A DNA stretch of 64,000 bases from Nocardioides bizhenqiangii (GTDB lineage: Bacteria; Actinomycetota; Actinomycetes; Propionibacteriales; Nocardioidaceae). The stretch lies in contig NZ_CP141059.1 in the NCBI RefSeq assembly GCF_034661235.1, positions 3,347,501-3,411,500 of the forward strand, in the 5' to 3' direction. A model generated the notes under the pieces. The model was not told the origin of the DNA, made no database searches, and saw only the letters and a program-made list of their open reading frames with translations. A program made the position numbers and the translations under genes. Below, one piece after another: positions 17,771 to 27,751 of this stretch; position 1 is the first letter of the stretch; each line of letters starts with the position of its first letter.

Positions 17771-18940
17771 TCAAGCCTCGCAGCCGACCCTGACCTCGGA
17801 GACGCAGACGTCGCCGCCCGGCCCGCCTTCGGACCGGTCGAAGCCGTGGTCGCCGATGAGCAGGTCGTTGCCGCCCTGCCCGCGGAGCCGGTCGTCGCCG
17901 CCGCCGCCCCTGATGTAGTCGCCACGCCCGGAGCCACCGAGGGTGTCGCGCAGCCGGGACCCGAAGAGCACCTCGACGCTGCTGAAGGCCACCGACCGGT
18001 CCCCCCAACGGGCGTTCCCGGTCGCGAGGCTGGCGGTCACGCCGCGACGTACGGCGGCGAAGGTGATCACGTCGGCTGCAGGTCCGCCGTCGGCGACGCC
18101 GCCACCCTTGGCCAGCACCTGGAACAGGTCCTCCCCGGCGCCGCCTCGCGACGTGCCGCGGCGCATCACGAACCGGTCATCGCCCTGTTCGCCGAGCGCG
18201 GTGCCCGTGCGGAACACGAGCAGCGCGTCGTTGCCGGCGCCGCCCCTGGCGATGCCCGACGAGATCCGCAGCACGTCGCCGCTGCCCCCGCCGAAGATCC
18301 GGTCGTCCCCGCCGCCGCCGGCGAGGTCGTCGGACCCGCCGCTGCCGTTGATGACGTCGGCCTGGCGGCTGCCTTCGAAGCGTTCGACGCGTCCGATCTC
18401 GTCGTGGCCGGCGCCGTCGACGACGCCTGCGCCCCACTGCACCGTCACCGCGGTGGCCGACTCCCGGTAGGTGATCCGGTCCGCGCCGGGTCCGCCGGTG
18501 ACCCGGTCGTCCCCGGCGCCTTCGAAGATGCGGTCCTTGCCTCCTCCGGCACGGACCAGGTCGTCGTCGCCCTCGCCGCGGAGCACGTCGTTGCCGGTCC
18601 CGCCGCGCAGCTCGTCGTTGCCGGGGCCGCCGCGGACGTTGTCGTTGCCGGGCCCGGCGTCGATCCAGTCGTTGTCCTCCCCGCCGAAGATCACGTCCTT
18701 GCCGCCACCGCCGCAGACGATGTCGTCACCCTGACGCCCGTCGAACGTGTCGTTGCCTGCACCGAGCACGACGACGTCCGCGAGCAAGGTGCCGTGGAGC
18801 TCGTCGTTGCCGTTGGTGCCGGTGATGGTCGCGGTCTGGCCCTGGCAGGTCTCCTGGGCGAGCGCCGGCGACGCGAGGCCCACCGGGGCGAGGACGCAGG
18901 CGGGACTGACGAGGACAAGGGCTGCGAGAGTACGGCGCAT
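17771..18940 (-). CDS. Secreted RTX-repeat (hemolysin-type calcium-binding) protein
   Basis: 389 residues from ATG 18940. Signal peptide at about 1-29 (MRRTLAALVLVSPACVLAPV ... ALA-QE). The mature protein is almost wholly GGxGxDxxx repeats (GAGNDTFDGRQGDD, GGPGNDELRGGTGNDVLRGEGDD, GGSGRGDYIRGGGGDDRLRGQGGND). A Cys pair lies near the C-terminus (VCVSEVRVGC). Calcium-stabilised beta-roll, presumably exported by Sec. No protease, lipase or hemolysin catalytic domain is seen, so function is unknown. A paralogue lies on the other side of pyc. Confidence 0.85.
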   Translation of the reverse strand: MRRTLAALVLVSPACVLAPVGLASPALAQETCQGQTATITGTNGNDELHGTLLADVVVLGAGNDTFDGRQGDDIVCGGGGKDVIFGGEDNDWIDAGPGNDNVRGGPGNDELRGGTGNDVLRGEGDDDLVRAGGGKDRIFEGAGDDRVTGGPGADRITYRESATAVTVQWGAGVVDGAGHDEIGRVERFEGSRQADVINGSGGSDDLAGGGGDDRIFGGGSGDVLRISSGIARGGAGNDALLVFRTGTALGEQGDDRFVMRRGTSRGGAGEDLFQVLAKGGGVADGGPAADVITFAAVRRGVTASLATGNARWGDRSVAFSSVEVLFGSRLRDTLGGSGRGDYIRGGGGDDRLRGQGGNDLLIGDHGFDRSEGGPGGDVCVSEVRVGCEA

Positions 18941-19007
18941 GTCTGACTCAACGACGACGGACGGCCCGGGTCCCGAGCGTTTTCCGGCGCCCACGACGTG
19001 AGACGGG

Positions 19008-20153
19008 TCAGGTCTGCCGGAACCAGGTCGATCTCAGGCCGAACTCCTCCCGGAAGTCGTCCCCGTCGATCGTGATCGTGTTGCTGGTGCCGACGACCCG
19101 GATCCGCAGCACCCGTCCGTTCCAGGCGCCGTTGCCGTCGCGGCGCAGGACCCGGAGACGGACGAAGCCACCCAGCGAGGGGAAGACGTCCTGGAACTCG
19201 TTCTCGGTGATCGTGACCCGCCAGCGGTTCACCGGGTCCCAGGGGTCCTGCTTCGCGACCTGGTAGGGCACCGAGCCGGCGACGGTCCACCCTCCGTTGC
19301 TGGAGGAGAACTGGGTGAAGGCCGGCGCGCCGGCGTGGAGCAGCACCTGACCGCCGGTCGCGCGTACGGCGTCGTTGGAGGCCGGGTGCTCGGCCGACCT
19401 GCCGCCGTAGACCTGCGACTGGGTGGTGTCCCAGACGTCGAAGTGCCCGCGGTTGGTGGTGCGGCGCTCGTGCGCGGCGTAGGTGCGCGCGGCGACGGCC
19501 TGGGCCCGGACCGCCTGCGGGTGCCACAACGCCGGCATCTCCCTCGGTACGACGCCGAGTAGGTAGGAGTCGAGCGGGAGGATGTTGACCGTGTCGCGGT
19601 CCCCGCCGTCGATCGCCGAGCGGAGCGCTCCCCGGTAGCGGGTGGTGCCCGCCGGCGTGACCAGGGTGATGGGCTTGCCGCCGGCGTCGAACTGCGCGGC
19701 CCCGGGCAGGTCGCGGACCGTTCGCCACCGCGAGAGCAGGACCGAGACCCGGCTGCCGGCGCCGCCGTCGATCGGTGTGATCCGCCAGCGCTTCGCGCCG
19801 TCGCGCTGGAGCGGGAAGACGTTCCCCGAGCCGAGGCTCCTCACGGTCAGGCCCGGTCGGGCGGCGACGACGACGTCCGCGGAGGTGTCGCCGGTGAGGA
19901 GCACCCGGATCCGGCCGCGTGCCGATCCGAGCTCCAGCCCCGGGTAGTAGAACCGCAGGATCTGCCGGTAGGTCCGGCCGTGCTCGGAGGCCGCGCCCTG
20001 GGCGCCGTACTGCGACATCCCGCGGCCGTGGCCGTAGCCGCGCCCCTCCAGCGTCACCGACGCCGACCCGCCCGCAGCGGCGATCGTCGGCGCGGAGGGC
20101 GCGGCGGCGGTCACCAGCGCTGCGGTGAGGAGGAGGCAGAGGGCCCTGAGCAT
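19008..20153 (-). CDS. Secreted SpoIID/LytB-domain protein
   Basis: 381 residues from ATG 20153. Signal peptide at 1-26 ([25 protein letters not shown]). The mature part has [17 protein letters not shown] (about 38-55) and the core SpoIID domain ([29 protein letters not shown], about 180-330). SpoIID is a lytic transglycosylase acting on stripped glycan strands; in non-sporulating actinobacteria the domain occurs in secreted cell-wall proteins of unclear role. The C-terminal 60 residues are beta-rich ([19 protein letters not shown]). Divergent from valS. Confidence 0.88.
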   Translation of the reverse strand: MLRALCLLLTAALVTAAAPSAPTIAAAGGSASVTLEGRGYGHGRGMSQYGAQGAASEHGRTYRQILRFYYPGLELGSARGRIRVLLTGDTSADVVVAARPGLTVRSLGSGNVFPLQRDGAKRWRITPIDGGAGSRVSVLLSRWRTVRDLPGAAQFDAGGKPITLVTPAGTTRYRGALRSAIDGGDRDTVNILPLDSYLLGVVPREMPALWHPQAVRAQAVAARTYAAHERRTTNRGHFDVWDTTQSQVYGGRSAEHPASNDAVRATGGQVLLHAGAPAFTQFSSSNGGWTVAGSVPYQVAKQDPWDPVNRWRVTITENEFQDVFPSLGGFVRLRVLRRDGNGAWNGRVLRIRVVGTSNTITIDGDDFREEFGLRSTWFRQT

Positions 20154-20214
20154 CCGTCCGAGGGTAGTGCGCGAATTCAAGTTCGCTGGCGGCCGCGCCC
20201 TAGGATTTAGGGTT

Positions 20215-22824
20215 ATGACCGAGATCCAGCAGGCCCCCGACCCGACCAGCACCGAGTCCGGTGCGGTCGCGGTACCGGAGAAGCCTGCCCTCGAGGGTCT
20301 CGAGGACAAGTGGGCGGAGCGCTGGAAGGCCGACGCGACGTACGCGTTCGACCGTAGCCAGCCGCGCGAGAACGTCTATGCCATCGACACGCCGCCGCCG
20401 ACCGTCAGCGGCAGCCTGCACGTCGGGCACGTGTTCTCCTACACGCACCCCGACCTGATCGCCCGCTACCAGCGGATGACCGGCAAGTCGGTGTTCTACC
20501 CGATGGGCTGGGACGACAACGGCCTGCCCACCGAGCGCCGGGTGCAGAACTACTTCGGCGTCCGCTGCGACCCGTCGCTGCCCTACGACCCCGACTTCAC
20601 GCCGCCGGAGAAGCCTGATGCCAAGCGGCAGATCCCGGTCAGCCGGCCCAACTTCGTCGCGCTGTGCGAGCAGCTCGTCGAGCAGGACGAGAAGGTCTTC
20701 GAGTCGCTGTGGCGCACCCTCGGCCTCTCCGTCGACTGGGACACGACGTACACGACCATCGGGGAGCGCGCCCAGGCCGTCAGCCAGCGGGCGTTCCTGC
20801 GCAACCTGGCGCGCGGTGAGGCGTACCTCCAGGAGGCGCCGACCCTGTGGGACGTCACCTTCCAGACCGCCGTCGCCCAGGCCGAGCTCGAGGCCCGCGA
20901 CTACGCCGGCCACTACTACCGGGTGGCGTTCCACCGTCCGGACGGCTCGCCGGTCCACATCGAGACCACCCGGCCCGAGCTGATCGCGTCCGTCGTCGCG
21001 CTGATCGCGCACCCCGACGACGAGCGGTACCAGGCGCTGTTCGGCAGCACCGTCACCTCGCCGGTCTTCGGCGTCGAGATCCCGGTGCTCGCCCACCCGG
21101 CGGCCGAGATGGACAAGGGCGCAGGCATCGCCATGTGCTGCACGTTCGGTGACCTCACCGACGTCCAGTGGTGGCGCGAGCTCCAGCTCCCGGTCCGCAC
21201 CGTGATCGGCCGCGACGGACGCCTCCACCGGGAGACGCCGGAGTGGCTCGCGAGCGAGCAGGCCGCGACGGCGTACGCCGACCTGGCCGGCAAGACGATC
21301 TTCTCCGCCCGGGAGGCGATGGCCGCCAAGCTGCGCGAGACCGGCGACCTCGAAGGTGACCCGACCCCGACCCAGCGGATGGCGAACTTCTACGAGCGGG
21401 GCGAGAAGCCGCTCGAGATCGTCTCCACCCGTCAGTGGTACATCCGCAACGGCGGCCGGGACGCCCAGCTCCGCGACCAGATGCTCGCCCGCGGGGCGGA
21501 GATCGACTGGCTGCCGACGCACATGCGGCACCGGTTCGACAACTGGGTCGGCGGGCTCAACGGTGACTGGCTGATCTCGCGGCAGCGGTTCTTCGGCATC
21601 CCGTTCCCCGTCTGGTACCCCCTCGACAGCGAGGGCGAGCCCGACCACGGCCGGCTGCTGCTGCCCACCGAGGCCGAGCTCCCGGTCGACCCGTCGACGC
21701 AGGCGCCGGCCGGCTACACCGAGGACCAGCGCGGCAAGCCCGGTGGCTTCATCGGCGACCCGGATGTGATGGACACCTGGGCGACGTCGTCGCTGACGCC
21801 GCACATCGCCGGCGGCTGGATCGACGACGACGACCTGTGGCAGCGGGTCTTCCCGATGGACCTGTGCACGCACGCGCACGACATCATCCGCACCTGGCTG
21901 TTCGGCCGGGTGGTCCGCGCCCACTTCGAGAACGGCACGGCGCCGTGGTCGCACGCGATGATCTCCGGCTTCATCGTCGACCCCGACCGCAAGAAGATGT
22001 CGAAGTCCAAGGGCAACGTCGTCGTGCCCAACGAGATCCTCGACAAGTACGGCGCCGACGCCGTCCGCTGGCGCGCCGCGATCGCCCGCCCGGGCCTGGA
22101 CTCGCCGTTCGATGAGACCCAGATGAAGGTCGGCCGCCGGCTGGCGATGAAGGTGCTCAACGCCTCGAAGTTCGTGCTCGGCAGCGTCGGCGCGACCAGG
22201 TTCAGCCCGTCGCTGGTCGGCGAGCAGGTCGACACTGCGCTGCTCGGCCGGCTCGCGACCGTGATCACCAGGGCGACCGACGCGTTCGACGCCTACGACT
22301 ACACGACCGCGCTCGAGATCACCGAGAAATTCTTCTGGGAGTTCTGCGACGACTACCTCGAGCTGGTGAAGGAGCGGGCGTACGCCGACGACGGCCACGC
22401 GTCCGACTCCGCCCGGGCGACCCTCGCCTTCGCGCTGCACGTCCAGCTCCGGCTGCTCGCGCCGTTCCTGCCCTACGTGACCGAGGAGGTCTGGTCGTGG
22501 TGGCAGGAGGGCTCGGTCCACCGGGCCGACTGGCCGACGGTCAACGAGCTCGGCTCCGCCGGTGCCGCCGACGGCTCGGCCGTCGACGCCGTCGCCGCCG
22601 CCCTCGCCGGCATCCGCGGCGCGAAGTCGCAGGCCAAGGTCTCGATGCGCACCCCGCTCGACCGCGTCGAGATCAGCGGCCCCGAGCACCTCGTGCGTCA
22701 TGCCGAGCTCGCCACCTCCGACCTGCGCTCCGCCGGCAAGGTGACCGGCGAGCTGGTCTTCACCATCGACGCGGACGCGACCGAGCTCTCAGTGGCCGCC
22801 GAGATCGCTCCGGTGGCCGAGTAG
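20215..22824 (+). CDS. valS: Valyl-tRNA synthetase
   Basis: 869-residue class I synthetase charging tRNA-Val. HIGH motif as HVGH (69-72), KMSKS as KMSKSKGN (594-598), CP1 editing domain (about 190-340), and an anticodon-binding helical domain (about 660-800, [25 protein letters not shown]). ATG 20215 is used: TAGGAT/TAGGGT lies just upstream (20201-20213), consistent with a leaderless mRNA, while a longer in-frame reading from 20125 would run through the promoter. The stop is GAG TAG, running directly into a dispersed repeat. Confidence 0.95.
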   Translation: MTEIQQAPDPTSTESGAVAVPEKPALEGLEDKWAERWKADATYAFDRSQPRENVYAIDTPPPTVSGSLHVGHVFSYTHPDLIARYQRMTGKSVFYPMGWDDNGLPTERRVQNYFGVRCDPSLPYDPDFTPPEKPDAKRQIPVSRPNFVALCEQLVEQDEKVFESLWRTLGLSVDWDTTYTTIGERAQAVSQRAFLRNLARGEAYLQEAPTLWDVTFQTAVAQAELEARDYAGHYYRVAFHRPDGSPVHIETTRPELIASVVALIAHPDDERYQALFGSTVTSPVFGVEIPVLAHPAAEMDKGAGIAMCCTFGDLTDVQWWRELQLPVRTVIGRDGRLHRETPEWLASEQAATAYADLAGKTIFSAREAMAAKLRETGDLEGDPTPTQRMANFYERGEKPLEIVSTRQWYIRNGGRDAQLRDQMLARGAEIDWLPTHMRHRFDNWVGGLNGDWLISRQRFFGIPFPVWYPLDSEGEPDHGRLLLPTEAELPVDPSTQAPAGYTEDQRGKPGGFIGDPDVMDTWATSSLTPHIAGGWIDDDDLWQRVFPMDLCTHAHDIIRTWLFGRVVRAHFENGTAPWSHAMISGFIVDPDRKKMSKSKGNVVVPNEILDKYGADAVRWRAAIARPGLDSPFDETQMKVGRRLAMKVLNASKFVLGSVGATRFSPSLVGEQVDTALLGRLATVITRATDAFDAYDYTTALEITEKFFWEFCDDYLELVKERAYADDGHASDSARATLAFALHVQLRLLAPFLPYVTEEVWSWWQEGSVHRADWPTVNELGSAGAADGSAVDAVAAALAGIRGAKSQAKVSMRTPLDRVEISGPEHLVRHAELATSDLRSAGKVTGELVFTIDADATELSVAAEIAPVAE

Positions 22825-22863
22825 GCCGAGGCGCCAGCGACGCCGTATCGAGACCCGGCGACG
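22816..22863. repeat. Dispersed repeat variant behind valS
   Basis: GCCGAGTAGGCC ... GTATCGAGACCCGGCGAC overlaps the valS stop codon. It has the same GAGTAG/GTATCGAGA ends as the copies at 17.5 kb. The rest of the 415-base gap (to 23239) holds no gene I can support, only the promoter region of the next operon. Confidence 0.6.
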
Positions 22864-23201
22864 TCCTCGCCCCGCTTTGGTTGAGGAGGTCGCGCAGCGA
22901 CCGCCACGAAACCATTGGCGCCGCGGGTTGACATGCGAGCGCAACTCCGTGGATCGAGGAGGTTGCCGCCTCGGTGGGTTGAAGACGTCGCGCCTGATCC
23001 CCCACTCCGGGGCGCGTCACATCGCCCACAATGACGCGGCATTCTTCAGGGATGACCCCGGATCGGCGAGCGGGTTCCAGGTTCGCTTGGCGCGCACTTC
23101 GGCGGCGGATCGAGATGCAGCATCCCGACCGGGAGACAACCGGTTACGGACGAGCCCTCGTCTCTTGTGGCACGCAGTAGGGAGCCGTATCTTGCAAACA
23201 C

Positions 23202-23217
23202 TGTGACCTGCGTCACT
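23202..23217 (+). promoter_or_regulatory. CRP/FNR-type binding site upstream of redox operon
   Basis: TGTGACCTGCGTCACT: half-sites TGTGA and TCACT around six bases, one base off the CRP/GlxR consensus TGTGA-N6-TCACA. Centred about 30 bases before the first start codon of a four-gene operon. A perfect AGGAGG at 23228-23233 follows. Confidence 0.6.
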
Positions 23218-23239
23218 GTCGTCTGGCAGGAGGCCTCGA

Positions 23240-24598
23240 ATGACCCAGCTGGACCGGCCGGGTCCATCGGACCCATTGTCGGTGCCGTTCACGCCCGGCA
23301 TGCGTGGCAATCCGGACGAGCTGGCGGCGATCCCCGACGAGATCGCCCATGCGCGCGAGCTCCCGATTGAACCGACTCCGACGCAGGAGTTCACCGAGAC
23401 GTGGCGCAATGCGGCGTACAACTGCTTCTCCTCGGGTCACAAGTTCTGCCGTGAGGTCTGCCCGGTGATGCAGGTGACCCGCAACGAGTCGTGGACGCCC
23501 ACCGCCTTCCACGCCAACGTCGTCGCGATGGACAAGGGCGAAATGACGATCGAGGAGATCGCCTCCGACTACGTCAACTGCACGCAGTGCGGCGCCTGCG
23601 AGCTGCGCTGCCCCAACACGCTCTTCACCGGCGATTTCTACCGCTTCCGGACCCGAACCGTCGACGTGGTCAAGGCGGTGCGCGCGTTTGCCGTCGAAAG
23701 TGGTGTGCACCAGCCGGCGTGGCAGTCGTGGAACGAGCGCACCGAGGACCGCACTCACGAGCCGGTGCTGGGCGAGACCCCGGTCAGTCAGGAGCACGTG
23801 CGCGACTGGTCCGACGGGCTCGACCTTTCGATCGGCGGCGAGACGGTGCTGTTCGTCGACTGCGAGGCGGCGTTCTACCGCACCTCCGTTCCCCGCGCCG
23901 TCGCTCAGATCCTGCAGCTTGCGGGCTACGAGTTCGGGCTGATGGGCGAGCAGTGGTGCTGCGGAGGCCCTGCCGCGGAGATGGGGTACGTCGACCAGGC
24001 GAAACGCTTCGCCCAGCACAATCTCGACAACTGGCGCTCGACCGATACCAAGCGGGTGCTCGTGCTGGACCCGCACGACTACATCTCGTTCACGGAGGAC
24101 TATCCCAAGTACTTCGGCGCCGACTTCGACATCGAGGTCGTCCTCGTCGTCGAGCTGTTCGCCGCGCTGATCCGGGACGGAAGGCTGACCCCGTCGGTGC
24201 CCGTCGAGCGCACGATCACCTACCACGACCCCTGTCGGCTCAACAAGCGAAAGGGCATCTGGAAGGAGCCGCGCCAGATCCTGCGGTCGATTCCCGGCCT
24301 GGACTTCAAGGACATCGACCGCGTGACCCAGTGGTCCTACTGCTCGGGAGGCGGTGGCGGGTTGCCGATCGAGAAGCCCGAGCTCACCGCCGCGATCTCG
24401 GCAGGACGGGTGGATAAGGCGGCAGCTCTCGAGGTGGACACCCTGGTGAGCGCCTGCCCCTGGTCCGAGCGGCCACTGGGCGAGGCGGGCCAGGCATCGA
24501 ACATCGACGTCGTCGACCTCCACGAGTTGCTGGCCGAGTCCCTCGGCATCACAGTCGGAGGTTCCCGCAACGGGGGCTCGGAGGGCAGCCCCGCATGA
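23240..24598 (+). CDS. Iron-sulfur subunit, GlpC/GlcF/HdrB-like (CCG domains)
   Basis: 452-residue Fe-S electron-transfer protein. One classical [4Fe-4S] motif is complete: C114-x2-C117-x2-C120-x3-C124-P. The preceding one is unusual, with only C62, C70 and C74; the two expected upstream positions are S64 and H67. Two CCG domains follow (WCCGGPAAEMGY; YHDPCRLNKRKG ... YCSGGGGGLP). Such subunits pass electrons from an FAD oxidase to quinone or another carrier. Strong AGGAGG site; the stop overlaps the next ATG (ATGA). First gene of the four-gene operon. Confidence 0.85.
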   Translation: MTQLDRPGPSDPLSVPFTPGMRGNPDELAAIPDEIAHARELPIEPTPTQEFTETWRNAAYNCFSSGHKFCREVCPVMQVTRNESWTPTAFHANVVAMDKGEMTIEEIASDYVNCTQCGACELRCPNTLFTGDFYRFRTRTVDVVKAVRAFAVESGVHQPAWQSWNERTEDRTHEPVLGETPVSQEHVRDWSDGLDLSIGGETVLFVDCEAAFYRTSVPRAVAQILQLAGYEFGLMGEQWCCGGPAAEMGYVDQAKRFAQHNLDNWRSTDTKRVLVLDPHDYISFTEDYPKYFGADFDIEVVLVVELFAALIRDGRLTPSVPVERTITYHDPCRLNKRKGIWKEPRQILRSIPGLDFKDIDRVTQWSYCSGGGGGLPIEKPELTAAISAGRVDKAAALEVDTLVSACPWSERPLGEAGQASNIDVVDLHELLAESLGITVGGSRNGGSEGSPA

Positions 24599-26106
24599 CC
24601 ATCGCGGTGGAGCGTCTCGACGAGCTGGTCACAGCGCTGCGCAGTGTGCTCAGGGACGAGCAGATCCTCACCTCCAAACCGGACCGCTACAACCGGGCCA
24701 GGGTCCCGGCTCCGTTCCCGGTGCACCGGTGGGCCGAACGACTTCCCGACCTCGCCGTCCTGCCGACGAGCACCGAGGAGGTTGCGGGTGTCGTGCGCAT
24801 CGCCAATGACCTGCGGGTGCCCGTGGTACCCCGCGACGGCGGGACCGGGCTCACCGACGGCGCTGTCCCTCTGCGCGGCGGGATCGTCGTGGACGTCAAG
24901 CGAATGAACGCGATCAAGGAGCTCGACCTCGGGAACCGCACGGTGACCGTCGGGACCGGCATCAGCATGCTGAAGCTCAACGAGCAGCTCGCCCAGCACG
25001 GGCTCTTCTATCCCGACAACCCTGCGTCGTACCCGTGCTCGCTCGTCGGCGGCCGCATCGGAACCAGCGGGTGGTCGCTGATCGGCTCGCGCTACGGCCA
25101 CACCCGTGACCTCGTCCTGAGTTTCGACCACGTGCTGCCCACCGGCGAGGTGATGCACGTCGGCGACGGCATCGGCCACAAGGTTAGCAAGTCCTCGAGT
25201 GGCTACCAGCTCAAGCACCTGTTCATGGGCCATCAGGGCACGCTCGGCATCGCCACCGAGGCCACGCTCAAGCTGTTCCCCAAGCCAGAGGCGGAACTCT
25301 CGCCGTTCTGGGCGTTCGACAACTACGACGACGCGTACGCCTGCGTCGGCGCCCTCGCGCGCGCCGGCGTCGCGACGTTCGCCGGATCGGTGTTGTTCGA
25401 CGAGTGGAAGGTCGCGTACCTCCGCCGCGATGACGAGGCCTACATCCCCCAGCCCAGCGACGTCAGGGCGCTTGTGTGCGCGGTGATGTACGGCTACGAG
25501 GACGAGGTCAGGCCGGCGGGGAAGCGGCTGTTCCGGATCGCGAAGGAGCACGGCGCCCGCTACCTCGGCGACGAGATCTCCGAGGGCGACTGGGCTGCGC
25601 GGCACGACCGCTACGCCACACCGATGCACGGTCGTACCAAGGCCGGTCAGGTGGTGCCGATGAGCTGGCACTGCGAGGACGCGGCGATCAACTACACCAA
25701 CCTCCCATCGGTGACGAAGGCCTGGCACGAGATCGTCGCGGACCTGCGTCGTGGTACCGACGTGTTCGACGACTGGGGGATGTTCGCCTACACGCAGGGC
25801 AACACCGGCGTGGACTACCTCACCGAGATCGACGTCGGCATCTGGGAGCAGCAGCTCGATGACCGGGCCTGGGAGATGTGGGTCAAGGCCAAGCGGGACA
25901 TCGCCGCCGTCGCTCTCGCGCACAACGGCTCGATCAGCGCCTGTCATGGCTCCTGCCGGGAGGGCGAGGTCGACCTCGTCCCCGACGAGCTCGGCCGCGG
26001 CTTCGATGTGATGCTCGACCTCAAGCGCACCCTCGATCCGAACAACATCATGAACCCCGGGAAGTACCTCCTCGACCGCGCCTACGAGCCAGGGACCCCG
26101 TTATGA
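24595..26106 (+). CDS. FAD-binding oxidoreductase (GlcD / D-2-hydroxyacid dehydrogenase family)
   Basis: 503 residues. PCMH-type FAD-binding domain at about 55-230 (VPVVPRDGGTGLTDGAVPLRGG split motif; GGRIGTSGWSLIGSRYGHTRD) and FAD-oxidase C domain to the end (NNGSIS-type AHNGSISACHGSCREGEVD, LKRTLDPNNIMNPGKYLLD). Related enzymes oxidise glycolate, D-lactate or other 2-hydroxy acids and pass electrons to an Fe-S partner, here the upstream gene. The substrate is not readable. Both ends overlap neighbours by four bases, showing translational coupling. Confidence 0.87.
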   Translation: MTIAVERLDELVTALRSVLRDEQILTSKPDRYNRARVPAPFPVHRWAERLPDLAVLPTSTEEVAGVVRIANDLRVPVVPRDGGTGLTDGAVPLRGGIVVDVKRMNAIKELDLGNRTVTVGTGISMLKLNEQLAQHGLFYPDNPASYPCSLVGGRIGTSGWSLIGSRYGHTRDLVLSFDHVLPTGEVMHVGDGIGHKVSKSSSGYQLKHLFMGHQGTLGIATEATLKLFPKPEAELSPFWAFDNYDDAYACVGALARAGVATFAGSVLFDEWKVAYLRRDDEAYIPQPSDVRALVCAVMYGYEDEVRPAGKRLFRIAKEHGARYLGDEISEGDWAARHDRYATPMHGRTKAGQVVPMSWHCEDAAINYTNLPSVTKAWHEIVADLRRGTDVFDDWGMFAYTQGNTGVDYLTEIDVGIWEQQLDDRAWEMWVKAKRDIAAVALAHNGSISACHGSCREGEVDLVPDELGRGFDVMLDLKRTLDPNNIMNPGKYLLDRAYEPGTPL

Positions 26107-26423
26107 ACGACGACACCCCAGACCCGCCGCTCGGCTTCCGCTACGCCGAGCAGTACACGCCGCCGGACCCCGAACGCGTCTCGGACGTCGCCATCACCAC
26201 CCACGAGCACGTCTTCGAGGTCGACCCTCGGTTGATGGAGCGCTGGGTGCTGCAGCAGGAGTTCCCCAACTGGGACAGCCTGCGGATCATGAACAGCCGG
26301 GGCGACCACCTCGAGTGGATGCATCGTCACTTCGCGACCCGCGTGGTCACCGGTTCGGCGCTGCTGGACGAGATCAATGACGAAACCCCGGACAGCCAGG
26401 ACCGACTAGGAGGAGAAGGATGA
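26103..26423 (+). CDS. Small protein of unknown function in redox operon
   Basis: 106 residues, acidic, no signal peptide, no membrane segment, no cysteine. It is Trp/His-rich in the middle (MERWVLQQEFPNWDSLRIMNSRGDHLEWMHRHF, about 52-84). ATG overlaps the upstream stop and its own TGA overlaps the next ATG, so it is certainly translated with the operon. I do not recognise the family. The position between an FAD oxidase and an LLM enzyme suggests an accessory subunit or chaperone. It contains its downstream neighbour's strong RBS (AGGAGGAGAAGG). Confidence 0.75.
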   Translation: MNDDTPDPPLGFRYAEQYTPPDPERVSDVAITTHEHVFEVDPRLMERWVLQQEFPNWDSLRIMNSRGDHLEWMHRHFATRVVTGSALLDEINDETPDSQDRLGGEG

Positions 26424-27469
26424 AGTTCAGCTACGCGATGCTGCCCGACTACCCGTTGAGCGAATCTCTGGCCTCGATCAAAAAGGCGGACGAGCTCGGC
26501 TTCTACGCCGTATACGCCGCGGACGAGACCTGGCACAAGGACCTCTGGCTGCTGTTCGCCGCAGCGGCCGCGCAAACCAGCCGGATCCGGATGGGTCCGA
26601 GCGTGTCGGGCGTCGTGCTACGCGAACCGACCCTGATCGCACAGGCCGCCGCCACGCTGGACGAGCTGACCGGCGGACGGGCGGAGGTCGCGGTGTCGAG
26701 CGGCAACTTCGGCCTGCTGGCGGAGTACGACATCGACTGGGCCAAGACGAAGCCGCTCTCGCGCGTCAAGGAAGCGGTGCACGTGATCCGGACCCTGCTC
26801 GATGACGGCACCATCACCCACGACGGCGAGTTCTTCAATTACAGCGGCCTCTTCACGTTCGCCCGGCCGGTACAGGAGCGGCTGCCGGTCAAGATGGGCG
26901 CGATGCGCGGTCCGAAGTCGTTCGAAGTGGCCGCAGAGTTCTCGGACGGTTGCCACCATGCGCTCAGCTACACCCGCGAGGCCTATGACTACATGATCGA
27001 GCACTGCACCATCGGCGCCGAGCGCGCTGGGAAGAACGTGCAGGACCTCGACCTAGGCGCCTGGATCGTCTTCTCGGTCGCCGAGGACAGTGCCGTGGCC
27101 AAGGACGCCGCCCGCAGCATGGTCGGCCTCTATGCCTCTTCGATGCCGCACGAGCAGCTCAAGCGCAACGGCGTCGACCCCGAGGAGGTGACGCCGATCA
27201 TCGAAGCGATCGGGGCCGGCGACATGGCCAAGGGCATCGAGCTGACCACCCCCGACCTCGCGGAGCGCCTGTCCGTGGCGGGCACCCCGGAGGAGTGCGT
27301 CGAGAAGATGCAGAGCGAGATCGCGGCCGCCGGCGTCAACCACCTGATCCTCGCAATCACTGACAAGGCGCTGGTGAAGGCTCTGATGGGACGCGAGATC
27401 GAGGGAGTCCCCGACGTCGATACCCAGCTACAGCTCGTCCACGACAAGGTGATGCCTGCCTTCGCCTGA
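26420..27469 (+). CDS. LLM-class (luciferase-like) flavin/F420-dependent oxidoreductase
   Basis: 349-residue TIM-barrel enzyme of the bacterial luciferase superfamily (FSYAMLPDYPLSESLASIKKADELGF, GPSVSGVVLREPTLIAQAAATLDELTGGR, VAGTPEECVEKM). The pattern is nearest to the F420-dependent methylenetetrahydromethanopterin reductase-like branch, but FMN use cannot be excluded. Last gene of the operon that starts at 23240, overlapping by ATGA. It suggests a pathway in which a substrate is reduced or oxygenated by one enzyme and oxidised by the FAD/Fe-S pair. Confidence 0.85.
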   Translation: MKFSYAMLPDYPLSESLASIKKADELGFYAVYAADETWHKDLWLLFAAAAAQTSRIRMGPSVSGVVLREPTLIAQAAATLDELTGGRAEVAVSSGNFGLLAEYDIDWAKTKPLSRVKEAVHVIRTLLDDGTITHDGEFFNYSGLFTFARPVQERLPVKMGAMRGPKSFEVAAEFSDGCHHALSYTREAYDYMIEHCTIGAERAGKNVQDLDLGAWIVFSVAEDSAVAKDAARSMVGLYASSMPHEQLKRNGVDPEEVTPIIEAIGAGDMAKGIELTTPDLAERLSVAGTPEECVEKMQSEIAAAGVNHLILAITDKALVKALMGREIEGVPDVDTQLQLVHDKVMPAFA

Positions 27470-27751
27470 CCGGGTTGAGGCCCCTCGACCTCGAGCCGTA
27501 GGCGAACACCGGCCCGCGTCCGCGGTGAGGGCGGCGCGAGCGCTCCTCGACCGAAGAGTTCGGACAAGCCTCGGTTGACCGATGGTCGCGGCCAGTGCAT
27601 CTCCGTCTCCTCAGCGTGTTCCCGTGCACGCCTCAACGGTAGTCACGCGTTCACGCGTTGCCCGTCCGCTACGAGAGCTGAGCGCGTGCGCCCGGCACCG
27701 GGTTCGGCACACCGATTCCGATGTCCATGCCCCCAACCTAGTGTCATCGTC

